This document shows, piece after piece, positions 9,368 to 18,372 of a DNA stretch of 33,371 nt. Origin of the DNA: Planctomycetota bacterium. GTDB taxonomy: Bacteria; Planctomycetota; Planctomycetia; Gemmatales; Gemmataceae. Location: positions 1 through 33,371 of the forward strand of contig VGYC01000070.1 of the NCBI GenBank assembly GCA_016873095.1, given 5' to 3'. The position numbers and the translations under genes were made by a program. The notes beneath the pieces were generated by a model that saw nothing but the letters and a program-made list of their open reading frames with translations, was not told where the DNA came from and did not search any database. How positions within the stretch are numbered: position 1 is the stretch's first letter; each line of letters opens with the position of its first letter.

Positions 9368-10083
9368 CCGTGGACATAACTCCTGATACGATTGTCTACT
9401 GGCAAGCCGGACCGATGCGTCTTAGCGCGACCCTCGTGTTCACCTGGCTGGTGATGCTGCTCATGTTCCTGGGATCCTGGCTGGTGACGCGTCGCCTTTC
9501 CACGGGACACAAGCTGTCGAGGGGGCAGAATCTCCTGGAAGTCGTCGTGGGCGCGATCCAGGACCAGATCCAGTCGGTAACCGGACAGGAGTCGCGCCGC
9601 TATCTTCCCTTCATCGGTACGCTCTTTCTGTTCATCGTCGTCTCCAACGTCCTTGCGGTCGTGCCCGGCTTTCACCCACCGACCGGCTCGCTCTCGACCA
9701 CCGCGGCTCTCGCGCTTTGCGTTTTTGTCGCGGTTCCGGTCTACGGCATCGCGGAGCACGGTCTGGTCGGACACCTGAGAAACTATATCCGGCCGAGCGT
9801 GTTCATGCTTCCTTTCAACGTCATCGGCGAATTATCACGAACCTTGGCGCTGGCGATTCGACTCTTCGGCAACGTCATGAGCGGCACGATGATTGCCGCC
9901 ATGCTGCTGGCCATCGCGCCGTTCTTCTTCCCGGTTCTCATGCAGGCCCTGGGCTTGTTGACCGGCCTCATTCAGGCATACATTTTCGCCATCCTCGCCC
10001 TGGTCTACATCGCGGCTGCCACCAGGGCTCATGAGCCCCAGGGACCGGAAACGGCCGCTCAACCTGGTACCAAAGGAGACTGA
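9364..10083 (+). CDS. atpB: N-type ATPase subunit a
   Basis: The 239-residue polytopic protein is the a subunit, forming the ion half-channels next to the c-ring. The essential arginine is R166 in LALAIRLFGNVMSG (equivalent to E. coli Arg210), preceded by a matching NVIGELSRT segment, and the last spans contain the conserved ALGLLTGLIQAYIFAILALVYI motif. About five membrane segments are visible. ATG 9364 shares ATGA with the atpR stop and begins the recognisable sequence; an in-frame upstream ATG at 9271 would be inside atpR. It ends five bases before the atpE start codon. Confidence 0.95.
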   Translation: MTVDITPDTIVYWQAGPMRLSATLVFTWLVMLLMFLGSWLVTRRLSTGHKLSRGQNLLEVVVGAIQDQIQSVTGQESRRYLPFIGTLFLFIVVSNVLAVVPGFHPPTGSLSTTAALALCVFVAVPVYGIAEHGLVGHLRNYIRPSVFMLPFNVIGELSRTLALAIRLFGNVMSGTMIAAMLLAIAPFFFPVLMQALGLLTGLIQAYIFAILALVYIAAATRAHEPQGPETAAQPGTKGD

Positions 10084-10087
10084 GCCA

Positions 10088-10366
10088 ATGGATAACGAAG
10101 GCTTGATCGGAATGGTCTCGATCATCGTCGCCGGCTTGACCATCGCCATCGGTTCGATCGGCGTCGCCCTGGGAGAAGGCTGGGCCGTGGCACGGGCCAT
10201 GACATCCCTGGCTCAGCAACCTGATGCAGCTCCGACCATCACGCGGACGCTGTTTGTCGGCGTGGCCATGATCGAATCGACGGCCATCTATTGCTTCGTC
10301 GTGTCCATGATCCTGATCTTTGCCAACCCATTCTGGAATCACATGGTTGCACTGTCGGGGAGATGA
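10088..10366 (+). CDS. atpE: N-type ATPase subunit c, two-carboxylate ion site
   Basis: The 92-residue protein is a two-helix c subunit that forms the rotor ring. Helix 1 carries E30 (ALGEGWAVARAM) and helix 2 carries E63-S64-T65 with Y68 (MIESTAIYCF); the polar loop is QQPDAAP. E30 and E63 are 33 residues apart, the same spacing as Gln32 and Glu65 in the Na+-binding Ilyobacter tartaricus ring, and S64, T65 and Y68 match its Ser66, Thr67 and Tyr70. The Gln is replaced by a second carboxylate, a pattern described for N-ATPases. Na+ coupling is therefore possible, though the Burkholderia pseudomallei N-type ring has been reported as H+-specific. ATG 10088 has GGAG 10 bases upstream (10076-10079). 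Confidence 0.95.
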   Translation: MDNEGLIGMVSIIVAGLTIAIGSIGVALGEGWAVARAMTSLAQQPDAAPTITRTLFVGVAMIESTAIYCFVVSMILIFANPFWNHMVALSGR

Positions 10367-10369
10367 GCT

Positions 10370-11197
10370 GTGCAGATCGACTGGTTCACGTTGATTGCCC
10401 AGGTCGTCAACTTCCTGGTGCTGGTCTGGTTGCTCCAGCGATTCCTGTATGGACGCATCGTTCGAGCCATGGACGAACGAGAAGCGCACATTGCTTCCCG
10501 GCTCGAGGAAGCTTCACGGTTGCGGGCCGAAACGGAGCGCGAAGCGACAGAATACCGATCGCAAAAACTGGCACTGGAGGAGCAGCGTGAGCAAGTGTTG
10601 CTTCGCAGCCGCGAACAAGCCGAGGCCCAGCGGCAGCAACTGATCGATGAGGCCAGGCGGGAGATCGAGAACATGCGGGAGCAATGGCTCGATGCATTGC
10701 AGCAAGAGAAGAAACAGTTCTTCCAGGACTTCCGTGAGAAAATCGGGCAGCAGGTTGTCATGATTGTCCGACGAGCGCTTCACGATCTGGCCAGTGTGGA
10801 ACTGCAGGAACCGATGACGAATTCCTTTCTGGATCGACTCGAGAAGCTGGAGCCATCCGGGCGCCAGGTCATGGTAGATGCCATCCGTGCCTCGGAGCGA
10901 GAAGTGGAAATCCGCAGTGCTTTCCCGATGAATTCTCGCATGCGCGAGCGCATCATCCAGGCGCTTCGCGATCATCTGGACGATGGCGTGGCCGTGCGCT
11001 TCGAAGTCGAGCCCGCGCTCGGGTGCGGAATCGAGTTGCACGCCCATGCCCAACGACTGGCGTGGAACCTGAATTCCTACCTCGAAGGCCTGGAAGACGC
11101 ATTCGTTCAAGAGCTGCAAAACAAGGCAATGGAACATGGCGCACAGCAACAGTCAAACTCCGGGCAGCAGCAGTGGACCGCTCCGGTCCGCCCTTGA
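10370..11197 (+). CDS. atpF: N-type ATPase subunit b with delta-like C-terminal domain
   Basis: The 275-residue protein is longer than an F-type b subunit (about 160). It has one N-terminal membrane span (residues 4-27, [20 protein letters not shown]), a long Glu/Arg/Gln-rich coiled coil (about 30-125), then a C-terminal domain (about 130-250) with delta-like features: [19 protein letters not shown], and a segment [16 protein letters not shown] resembling the delta motif in which a strand is followed by a Gly-Ile pair. No separate delta gene (atpH) is present, as expected in N-ATPases, so this protein probably forms the whole peripheral stalk. GTG 10370 is the start, three bases after the atpE stop. 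The end overlaps the atpA start at 11136 by 62 bases. Confidence 0.9.
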   Translation: MQIDWFTLIAQVVNFLVLVWLLQRFLYGRIVRAMDEREAHIASRLEEASRLRAETEREATEYRSQKLALEEQREQVLLRSREQAEAQRQQLIDEARREIENMREQWLDALQQEKKQFFQDFREKIGQQVVMIVRRALHDLASVELQEPMTNSFLDRLEKLEPSGRQVMVDAIRASEREVEIRSAFPMNSRMRERIIQALRDHLDDGVAVRFEVEPALGCGIELHAHAQRLAWNLNSYLEGLEDAFVQELQNKAMEHGAQQQSNSGQQQWTAPVRP

Positions 11198-12710
11198 GGA
11201 CATGTCGACTCTGCTTGACCGTGCATTGGTCAACCACCGGGCTGACTTGACGCCCCATGAAGTCGGCCGGGTGATCGCACTTGTCCAGGGTACCGCGCGA
11301 GTGCGTGGCTTGCCAAACGTCAGCGCCGAGGAACTGGTACGCTTTTCCGGTGGCTCACTCGGACTGGCGTTCAATCTCGAACCCAATGAAGTCGGCGTCG
11401 TCCTGCTGAGCCCCGCCCACGACCTGAAAGCGGGCGCCCAGGTCCATCGCACCGGCCGCATCCTCGACTTTCCGGTCGGAGAGGAATTGCTCGGCCGTGT
11501 CGTCAATGCTCTGGGTCAACCTGTTGACGAACGTGGCCCGCTGCGGCTGGCGACACGTCGGCCGATCGAGCAACCGGCGCCCCCCATCATGCACCGCGCC
11601 CCGGTAACACAGCCATTGCAGACCGGCATCAAGGTGATTGACGCCTTGCTGCCCATTGGCCGAGGGCAGCGCGAATTGATCCTCGGCGACCGCCAGACCG
11701 GCAAGACGGCCATCGCTCTTGACGCGATCCTGAACCAGCATGGCCAGGACGTCATCTGCATCTACTGCGCCATCGGGCAGCGTAGTTCGGCAGTGGCCAA
11801 GCTCATCTCCGCGCTACGAGGGCATGGCGCCCTGGGCTATTGCGTCCTGGTGGTTGCCACGGGGGACGATCCCCCGGGGGTTCAATTCCTGGCTCCCTAC
11901 GCGGCCACGACGCTGGCCGAATTCTTCATGCATCAAGGCCGGGATGTGCTCATTGTCTACGACGACTTGACGCGCCACGCGCGGGCGTATCGAGAACTGT
12001 CGCTGCTGTTGCGCCGGCCCCCTGGCCGGGAAGCATACCCGGGAGATGTCTTTTACATTCACTCCCGACTGCTGGAGCGAGCAACACACTTGCGCGAGGA
12101 ACATGGCGGCGGTTCACTGACCGCTCTGCCGATCGTCGAGACACAAGGCCAGAACATCTCCGCGTACATCCCAACGAACTTGATCTCCATTACCGACGGG
12201 CAGATCTACCTGTCACCTGACTTGTTCCGCAAGGGCATTCTCCCCGCGGTGGATGTCGGCCGGTCGGTTTCACGAGTCGGCGGCAAGGCGCAGCGGCACT
12301 GCTTTCGTGCGGTGGCCGGCGAATTACGCCTCTCTTATGCGCAGTTCGAAGAGCTTGAAGTATTCGCCCGCTTCGGCACGCGGCTGGATGACGAAACGCG
12401 CAGCACGCTGGAGCGTGGCCGGCGCGTCCGCGAAGTTCTCAAGCAGCCGCAATACGAGCCCTTGCCGGTCGCCGATCAGGTGGCGATACTCTTTGCCGCC
12501 AGCGAGGGCTTGCTCGATACGGTTTCTCTTGACGAGATCGCCGACGTGGAGCGGGCAATTCGCCAGGCCCTGGCCGGAGAACTGCCCGTGATAGCACAAC
12601 GCCTGAACGTGGGCGACAGGTTGACCGAGGAGGACAACGAAGCGTTGCGCCGTCTGGTCCGGCGGGTCGTTGCTGCCAGCCAGAAAAGGGACGACCATGC
12701 AAACACTTGA
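11136..12710 (+). CDS. atpA: N-type ATPase subunit alpha
   Basis: The 524-residue protein is the non-catalytic alpha subunit. Walker A is GDRQTGKT (residues 184-191); [44 protein letters not shown] (split around residues 275-304) and [10 protein letters not shown], with the arginine finger R380, are all hallmark segments. ATG 11136 is used because the preceding residues [20 protein letters not shown] resemble alpha N-termini; ATG 11202, five bases after the atpF stop, is an alternative that would remove the 62-base overlap. The last 14 bases overlap atpG. Confidence 0.95.
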   Translation: MAHSNSQTPGSSSGPLRSALEDMSTLLDRALVNHRADLTPHEVGRVIALVQGTARVRGLPNVSAEELVRFSGGSLGLAFNLEPNEVGVVLLSPAHDLKAGAQVHRTGRILDFPVGEELLGRVVNALGQPVDERGPLRLATRRPIEQPAPPIMHRAPVTQPLQTGIKVIDALLPIGRGQRELILGDRQTGKTAIALDAILNQHGQDVICIYCAIGQRSSAVAKLISALRGHGALGYCVLVVATGDDPPGVQFLAPYAATTLAEFFMHQGRDVLIVYDDLTRHARAYRELSLLLRRPPGREAYPGDVFYIHSRLLERATHLREEHGGGSLTALPIVETQGQNISAYIPTNLISITDGQIYLSPDLFRKGILPAVDVGRSVSRVGGKAQRHCFRAVAGELRLSYAQFEELEVFARFGTRLDDETRSTLERGRRVREVLKQPQYEPLPVADQVAILFAASEGLLDTVSLDEIADVERAIRQALAGELPVIAQRLNVGDRLTEEDNEALRRLVRRVVAASQKRDDHANT

Positions 12711-13596
12711 GACCATGCGCCGACGTATCGAGAGCGCACAAGATCTTCATGCCGTCGTCCGTGTGATGAAGGCGCTCGCCGCCGTGAGCATTCGCCAGTA
12801 TGAGAAGTCGGTCGTGTCGTTGAGCGAGTACAATCGCACCATCGAGCTCGGCCTGCAAGTTCTCCTGAGGAACCGGCCGGAGGATATTGCCACGAGCGAG
12901 CCCCAGTTCAATGAACGCTGGGCAGGCATCGTGTTCGGCTCGGACCAGGGCATGTGCGGTTCGTTCAACGATCAGGTCACCAGCCTCGCGCTGCGGAAGA
13001 TGAGCCAGCTGCCCGGCCGGCCGAACGAGCGTACGGTTCTGGCTGTCGGTCTACGCGTCGTGGGGCGCCTGGAGGATGCGGGTTGCCAGATCGGCCAATG
13101 CTTCCCTGTCCCCGGATCGGTGGCCGGCATCGCTCCAGTCGTCCACGATCTCTTGCTCAAGGTTGAAGAGTTGCGGGTCGAACGCGGCCTGAGTCGTTTC
13201 ATCCTGTTTCACCACCGTCCGATCTCGGACGCCGCTTCGCGCCCGCATGAGATCCCTCTATTGCCCGTCAATCCCAGCTGGCTCCGCGACATCAGTCAAA
13301 GACTCTGGCCCTCGCGCTCGCTGCCGGCGTTCACGATGGATTGGCGTCGCTTGTTCTCAGCCCTGATCCGTCAGCACCTGTTCGTGGTCTTGTACCGGGC
13401 TGTCGCCGAGTCGCTGGCCAGCGAGAACGCCAGCCGGCTGGCTTCCATGCAAGCCGCCGAGAAGAATATTCAGGAGCACCTGGCCGGACTGACCATGCGC
13501 TACCACCAGGAACGGCAGCAATCGATCACCGAGGAATTGCTCGACATCGTCACCGGCTTCGAGACGCTGATCGGCGCGGCAGGCCGTGAGCCTTGA
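12697..13596 (+). CDS. atpG: N-type ATPase subunit gamma
   Basis: The 299-residue protein is the central-shaft gamma subunit. The N-terminal helix ([20 protein letters not shown]) and the C-terminal helix ([20 protein letters not shown], then [17 protein letters not shown]) match the antiparallel coiled coil of gamma, and [12 protein letters not shown] corresponds to the conserved GLCGGFN segment. ATG 12697 follows AAAAGGGA and overlaps atpA by 14 bases. It closes the N-ATPase set. In the N-ATPase family, gamma sequences are diverged from F-type gammas, in line with the unusual middle region here. Confidence 0.93.
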   Translation: MQTLETMRRRIESAQDLHAVVRVMKALAAVSIRQYEKSVVSLSEYNRTIELGLQVLLRNRPEDIATSEPQFNERWAGIVFGSDQGMCGSFNDQVTSLALRKMSQLPGRPNERTVLAVGLRVVGRLEDAGCQIGQCFPVPGSVAGIAPVVHDLLLKVEELRVERGLSRFILFHHRPISDAASRPHEIPLLPVNPSWLRDISQRLWPSRSLPAFTMDWRRLFSALIRQHLFVVLYRAVAESLASENASRLASMQAAEKNIQEHLAGLTMRYHQERQQSITEELLDIVTGFETLIGAAGREP

Positions 13597-13621
13597 TGCC
13601 GTGCTCACCGAGGACGTACGG

Positions 13622-14332
13622 ATGAAACGTGCACTTACCTGGATCTGGGACCGCGGCATCGTCTCGACCTTCCTGGCCGGGCTCCTGGTTGTCCTGCCGT
13701 TGGCGATCACCATCTGGATCATGGGCTGGGTAGCTGGCATGCTGCGCGAGGTGGTTGGCCCGGAGCCTTACATCGGGGAAGGCCTGCGCTCTCTTGGCCT
13801 GCGTTTCGTCGCCAACGACACAGTGGCCACCATCGTCGGCTGGGTCCTTGTGATCGTGGCCGTCTGGTTGCTGGGACTGTTTGTGAAATCGACTACGCGT
13901 TTTCGGGTTATCGAGAAATTCAACTGGGCGATGAGCCACGTGCCCGTGGTGCGCACGGTGTACGGCCCGGTCGCGCAGGTCGTGGGCATGCTCAGACGGC
14001 AGGATCGCGAGGAACTGAATGCCATGAGCGTCGTCTACTGCAAGTTCGGTGAGCAGGCAGGAGGCGGATTCCTGGCCCTTCTGGCGTCTGCAGGTCTGTT
14101 CCGATTCGGGGAGCAGGACTGCCACCTCGTCTACATCCCGACCTCGCCGCTGCCGATGACAGGCGGACTCATCTTCGTACCGGCCAGGGCCGTGGACCGC
14201 GTGGACATGACCATTGAAGCGTTGATGCAGATGTACTTCTCCATGGGGGTGATGGCAACCAAGGCCGTTCCCGGCAATTTCCAGGTCTCGGTGACGCTCC
14301 CGCCGCAGGAAGCAACTCCAGGAGCTGGTTAA
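13622..14332 (+). CDS. DUF502 family membrane protein
   Basis: The 236-residue product belongs to DUF502, a small family of unknown role. It has two N-terminal membrane spans (GIVSTFLAGLLVVLPLAITI and VATIVGWVLVIVAVWLLGLF) followed by a soluble domain with the family pattern VPVVRTVYGPVAQV, then YIPTSPLPMTGGLIFVP and ALMQMYFSMGV. The ATG at 13622 has GAGGA seven bases upstream; an in-frame GTG at 13586 overlaps atpG by 11 bases and is the alternative, coupled start. Either way it follows the ATPase without a terminator, so it is probably co-transcribed. A role in ATPase assembly or in ion homeostasis is possible but unproven. 14333-14471 holds no recognisable feature. Confidence 0.88.
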   Translation: MKRALTWIWDRGIVSTFLAGLLVVLPLAITIWIMGWVAGMLREVVGPEPYIGEGLRSLGLRFVANDTVATIVGWVLVIVAVWLLGLFVKSTTRFRVIEKFNWAMSHVPVVRTVYGPVAQVVGMLRRQDREELNAMSVVYCKFGEQAGGGFLALLASAGLFRFGEQDCHLVYIPTSPLPMTGGLIFVPARAVDRVDMTIEALMQMYFSMGVMATKAVPGNFQVSVTLPPQEATPGAG

Positions 14333-14471
14333 CCGATTACGCCGAAGATCGACGTGGGACTGCTGGAAAAAGATGTATGAATCTTGCGTTCGCGCCGCCG
14401 CCACGCAACAATGAGCGTTAGCTTGCATGAAGTGCATGACAGAGTCGCCCAGGCACGGCAGCGGAGTCGCA

Positions 14472-15779
14472 ATGTTCAATATCGGCCGAACGCTTACCAG
14501 GAACTGCCAGGGAATCAGCCGGCGTGCGCTGCTGCAAGTCGGCGGACTCGGTGTTTTGGGGCTGTCGCTCGCAGACTGGATGTGCGCCGAGGAGCGCCGG
14601 CCCGCGCGACGCGAAGCCAGCAGTGGGAACAAATCCTGCATCTTTGTTTTTCTGGAGGGCGGCCCCAGCCAGCTCGAGACCTTCGATCCCAAGCCGATGG
14701 CTCCCAATGACGTGCGCGGGCCCTACGGCCCCGTCGCCACCAGCGTGCCAGGAACGCAGATCGGCGAGCTATTGCCGATGATGGCCCAGCGCATGCATCG
14801 CTGTGCCCTGATCCGCTCGCTGACCGGATTTACCGGGCAGCACACGGCCAGGCCGGCGCTCACCGGTTCCGTGCAGGGGCTCACCACTTACGGCGCCGTG
14901 GTCACGCGTCTCTTGGGCGATCGCGGGGTCATGCCGCCGTACGTCCACATTGGCGGCCGGCTCTTCAACAGCGCCGGCGTGGGCGGCGGTGCTTTCGGCC
15001 CGGCCTGCGACCCGGTCATGGTCGTCAATCCACTGGCGAGTCAGCTGCAACTTTCCCAGTTCGAGCTGGCCGCCGACATTTCCGCCAATCGCTTCCATGA
15101 CCGCCGCGAGTTGCTGGGCGCAATCGACCGCATGCGCGCTCAGGCGGATAGTCCGGCCCTGGAGCGCATGGACACGTTTCACCGGCGGGCAGTCAACGTG
15201 CTCACATCGAGCCGTGTGCGCGAGGCCTTCGATCTGGCGCGGGAGCGGCCGCCGCTGCGCAGCCGCTATGGCGCCAACATCTTCGGGCAGTCGTTGTTGA
15301 TGGCCCGCCGCCTCGTCGAGGCCGGCACGCGCTTTGTTCAGGTCAAGTGGTACGACTGGGACGGCGCCTGGGACATCCACGGTTTCAATTCGACCGGTGT
15401 TGAGCGCATGGAAGAGGAGCTGTGCCCGCGTTTCGATCAGGGCATGACCGCGCTGCTGGACGATTTGCAGCAGCGCGGCATGCTGGACTCGACGCTGGTG
15501 GTGGCCATGGGCGAGATGGGGCGAACGCCGCGGCTGAATCACTGGGGTGGCCGCGATCACTGGGGGCCCGTGCTGTTTGCCCTTCTGGCCGGCGGCGGCG
15601 TGCCTGCCGGCGCCGTCGTTGGTAGCAGCGACGCTCACGCGGCCTATCCCGCCACGTCACCGGTGCAGCCCGCCGAACTCGCCGCAACTCTCTACCGCTT
15701 GCTCGGCATCGATACCAATCTGGACGTCCGCGTTCGGCCATTCATCGGCAGCGCGGCGCCGGTCGCGGCATTGGTCTGA
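14472..15779 (+). CDS. DUF1501 domain-containing protein, Tat-exported
   Basis: The 435-residue protein is a second, diverged DUF1501 family member. The N-terminus contains a Tat motif (SRRALLQVGGLGVLGLSLAD, R17-R18), followed by CIFVFLEGGPSQLETFDPKP and later GEMGRTPRL and GRDHWGPVLF, the same motif order as in the copy at 3155-4483. ATG 14472 has GGAG five bases upstream and gives an N-terminus parallel to the other copy; the frame is open back to 14427. It stands alone after the N-ATPase/DUF502 operon, with no DUF1553 partner. The reaction is unknown; members are assigned to the alkaline phosphatase/sulfatase superfamily. Confidence 0.92.
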   Translation: MFNIGRTLTRNCQGISRRALLQVGGLGVLGLSLADWMCAEERRPARREASSGNKSCIFVFLEGGPSQLETFDPKPMAPNDVRGPYGPVATSVPGTQIGELLPMMAQRMHRCALIRSLTGFTGQHTARPALTGSVQGLTTYGAVVTRLLGDRGVMPPYVHIGGRLFNSAGVGGGAFGPACDPVMVVNPLASQLQLSQFELAADISANRFHDRRELLGAIDRMRAQADSPALERMDTFHRRAVNVLTSSRVREAFDLARERPPLRSRYGANIFGQSLLMARRLVEAGTRFVQVKWYDWDGAWDIHGFNSTGVERMEEELCPRFDQGMTALLDDLQQRGMLDSTLVVAMGEMGRTPRLNHWGGRDHWGPVLFALLAGGGVPAGAVVGSSDAHAAYPATSPVQPAELAATLYRLLGIDTNLDVRVRPFIGSAAPVAALV

Positions 15780-16130
15780 CGTTCTTGATCACCGAAACGG
15801 ATCGTGACTTGTCAAGTTCGTCACTGGACTCTCAAGAGTTGCCTGCCGGACCATCAGAATCCACTCGCTTCTGCGATCGGCGGTTGTCCCAAGCCTTGCC
15901 GGCACCAAGGCCAATCCAGACCGCGCAGGCAGGCCCGAGCGAAAACAAAACAGCATTGCCGGCCGCTTGGCAAGTTCCTAGCTAAGACTGCGATGAAGTT
16001 CTGGATTTTTCTCAAGGCATAAGTAATATCCACGTTGCGGCTTTTCCGGGCAGTTCCCGGACGTTCGTGAACCATGTGAAAAGCGAATCTCAGGCAACTT
16101 TTTCTTATTTCCGAGTCCGAGGACACTGTG
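15780..16130 (+). other. Non-coding gap of about 350 bases
   Basis: No convincing gene is present between the DUF1501 stop and the acidic protein. Short open frames here lack ribosome-binding sites and family resemblance. A small hairpin TCCGGG-cagtt-CCCGGA lies near 16046-16062 without a T run. GAGGA at 16119-16123 serves the next gene. Confidence 0.5.
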
Positions 16131-16502
16131 ATGTTTGGTAGCTTGTTGGGCGGATCGTGGACCGAACTGGACCTTGAATGCCCTTGGTGGCTCCGCGATG
16201 ATGAACTGCAGCTGTTGCTCGTCGCCAAGGACGAAGACGACGAGGATCTGGACGACGAAGAAGAAGACGAGGACGACGACGAAGAGGAGGACGACGATCT
16301 CGAAGACGATGATCTCGAGGATGATTTCGAGGACGAGGATTTCGACGACGAAGACCTCGATGAGGACGAACTCGAGGATGACGAGTTGGAGGACCTCGAC
16401 GAGGACTTCGAGGACGAGGACTTCGATGAGGATGAAGAGGACGAGGATGAGGACGAGGACGACGACGAAGAGGACGACGATGAAGAGGACGACGAAGCGT
16501 GA
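16131..16502 (+). CDS. Extremely acidic low-complexity protein
   Basis: The 123-residue product has an ordinary N-terminus of about 32 residues (MFGSLLGGSWTELDLECPWW, then LRDDELQLLLV) followed by about 90 residues made almost only of Asp and Glu, broken by a few Leu and Phe. No family is recognised. The tail must be disordered and strongly negative; possible roles are metal or cation binding, or a DNA-mimic or chaperone-like function, all inference. ATG 16131 has GAGGA seven bases upstream; GTG 16128 is an alternative. The repeated GAC/GAA/GAG codons form a near-tandem repeat, so length variation by slippage is likely. It is 19 bases upstream of the metallophosphoesterase on the same strand. 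The complement holds a long Val/Leu-rich frame, which is a shadow. Confidence 0.72.
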   Translation: MFGSLLGGSWTELDLECPWWLRDDELQLLLVAKDEDDEDLDDEEEDEDDDEEEDDDLEDDDLEDDFEDEDFDDEDLDEDELEDDELEDLDEDFEDEDFDEDEEDEDEDEDDDEEDDDEEDDEA

Positions 16503-16521
16503 GGGCGGATAGCACTTACTG

Positions 16522-17454
16522 ATGTTGAAGCGCCTGGTGACCTGGCTGAGCACGGACGTTCGTCAGCTGAAGCTGCGAGGTTCGTGGGCCGGCTGGATTG
16601 GCCGAAATTGGGCCCACTGGACCTACGCTGTTCGCGTCGAGCCGACCTGGCTTGAACTCAATCTCCACGAAGTGCCGATCGCCGACCTGCATCCGACATT
16701 CTCCGGCTTGCGGATCGTGCAGATGTCGGATTTTCATTGCGGGCATCGCGTCTCACCGGCCTATCTTGGTGAGGCAGTGGACCTGGCGCAGGCGCAGAAT
16801 CCGGATGTTGTGGTCCTGACCGGGGACTTCATCCACAAAGGTTTCGAGCATGTCGAGGCCGTGGCCCGGGTGCTGGGCCGGCTGACCGCGCCGCACGGCG
16901 TGTTCGCCGTGCTTGGCAATCACGATTTCTCGGTGCGTAATGCGCTGGGCATTCGCCGTTATCGCCACCTCCATCAGGCAGTGGCGGCGGCCTTGGCCGG
17001 CCGCGGCATCCGCGTCCTCCGCAACGAAACCGTGACGCTGGCCCAGTCAGGCGGACGCTTGCACTTGACCGGCGTTGAGGATCTCTGGAGCCGGGTTTGC
17101 GATCTGGATCGCGCCTTTCACGGCCTGTGCGCCACGGTGCCCCGCGTCGTGCTGGCCCACAATCCCACCACCATCGAGATGCTCGCCGGCCGGCGCTGTG
17201 ATCTCATGTTGAGTGGGCACACCCATGGCGGCCAGGTGAACTTGCCGGTGGTTGGACCCGTTGGGCTTGGTCCCAAGGCACGTCGCTACGCCGCCGGTTT
17301 CTTTCAGCGCGACAAATCCATCCTGTACGTCAACAAGGGGGTCGGCTTCGGCTTGCGCCTGCGGTACCGCGTGCGCCCCGAAGTAGCCGTCTTCGTTCTG
17401 CGCGCGGGACCTGCCAGCGCCGGCGCTGCCGGCTCGCTCGCCCTTCCTTCGTGA
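16522..17454 (+). CDS. YkoQ/YaeI-like metallophosphoesterase
   Basis: The 310-residue protein is a calcineurin-like phosphoesterase of the YaeI/YkoQ type. All dimetal motifs are visible: SDFHCGH (D70, H72), TGDFIHKG (D102), LGNHDF (N133, H134), VLAHNP and LSGHTHGG. A short N-terminal hydrophobic/basic region (RLVTWLSTDVRQLKLRGSWA) may associate with the membrane, as in relatives that act on lipid-linked phosphates. It follows the acidic gene by 19 bases, probably in one operon, and converges on the DUF1080 gene with 8 bases between stops. The natural substrate is unknown. Confidence 0.9.
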   Translation: MLKRLVTWLSTDVRQLKLRGSWAGWIGRNWAHWTYAVRVEPTWLELNLHEVPIADLHPTFSGLRIVQMSDFHCGHRVSPAYLGEAVDLAQAQNPDVVVLTGDFIHKGFEHVEAVARVLGRLTAPHGVFAVLGNHDFSVRNALGIRRYRHLHQAVAAALAGRGIRVLRNETVTLAQSGGRLHLTGVEDLWSRVCDLDRAFHGLCATVPRVVLAHNPTTIEMLAGRRCDLMLSGHTHGGQVNLPVVGPVGLGPKARRYAAGFFQRDKSILYVNKGVGFGLRLRYRVRPEVAVFVLRAGPASAGAAGSLALPS

Positions 17455-17462
17455 CATCAAGA

Positions 17463-18155
17463 TCAATCCGTCGCGTGACGCGTGAACTTGATGGTGCGGA
17501 AAACGACTGGACCGTGATTGCCCTGGAACATGAGCGGACCGGTGGCGGCTTCTTTTCCTGTGAGTCCACCGGGGGTCGGGCCCTTCATCTCGACGTTCTG
17601 GTGGATGACCTTGCCGTTGAGCGTTACCTTTTCGAACCTGGCGTTGGCGGTCTTCTTGCCGTCCTTGAAACGCGGCGCCCGAAAATCGATGATGAAAGTC
17701 TGCCACTCGCCCGGCTTCTTGGAGGCGTTCACCCTGGGAGCTGCGGCGTTATACAGGCCGCCAAGATCGCCCGGACCTACCTTGTCCCTCCCGTAGCTAT
17801 CGAGAATCTGCACTTCGTATTCACCCATGAGATAGATGCCGGAATTGGATCCCTTGGGGATCATGAACTCGACCTCGAATACGCCGTCACCGAACTTTTC
17901 CTCGGTGAAGATGTCCTCGCTGGGCGGTTGATTGACGAGTTGGCCGCTGCCGGGGATGACCTTGAGTCTGGCGTTGTCCTTCGGATCCATCTCGGCCTTG
18001 CCCACGACCCATTTGATCTTCTTGCTCTTTACCTGCCAACCGATCCGGTTCTTGCCGTTGAACGGCGTGACAGCCTTGGCATCCTGGTCGCCGTGCACCA
18101 GGTTGAGCGTCGGCACGAGTGAGGCAATGAGACCTAGCGTCAAGATACGTCGCAT
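17463..18155 (-). CDS. DUF1080 (3-keto-disaccharide hydrolase-like) secreted protein
   Basis: The 230-residue product has a signal peptide (MRRILTLGLIASLVPTLNLV, then HG) followed by a DUF1080 lectin-like jelly-roll domain. Recognisable segments include the short TPFNGKNRIGWQVK version of the family's opening motif, FEVEFMIPKGSNSGIYLMGE, YEVQILDSYG, and EWQTFIIDFRAPRF. DUF1080 proteins include 3-keto-glycoside hydrolases and are massively expanded in planctomycetes, probably for polysaccharide use. ATG 18155 is preferred (AAGGAA upstream on the minus strand, start of the signal peptide) over an in-frame ATG at 18197. It is divergent from the glycosyltransferase gene. Confidence 0.88.
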   Translation of the reverse strand: MRRILTLGLIASLVPTLNLVHGDQDAKAVTPFNGKNRIGWQVKSKKIKWVVGKAEMDPKDNARLKVIPGSGQLVNQPPSEDIFTEEKFGDGVFEVEFMIPKGSNSGIYLMGEYEVQILDSYGRDKVGPGDLGGLYNAAAPRVNASKKPGEWQTFIIDFRAPRFKDGKKTANARFEKVTLNGKVIHQNVEMKGPTPGGLTGKEAATGPLMFQGNHGPVVFRTIKFTRHATD

Positions 18156-18372
18156 GGGTGGGTTCCTTGGAAGAGGCGAGATCGCGAGCAGCCACAAGCC
18201 GCAGCTTACGGTCTGAATTGCCCGAACTCAACATTTTTTTTGCCCGCCTTGCCGGAATCTCCCGGTCGCAAGAAATTCGCCTGCTTGTCGAGCCTTCCAT
18301 GACTTGTGCGGGAAACCATGATCGCTAGACTGGCCCGCTTGATTTCTTGTTAGCCAAGGACGAGGCGAAGCG

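Noticed and set aside
15978-16553. A very hydrophobic Val/Leu/Ile-rich minus-strand frame
   Set aside because: It is the complement of the Asp/Glu repeat (GAC/GAG read as GTC/CTC) and has no start signal; the acidic frame has a proper ribosome-binding site.
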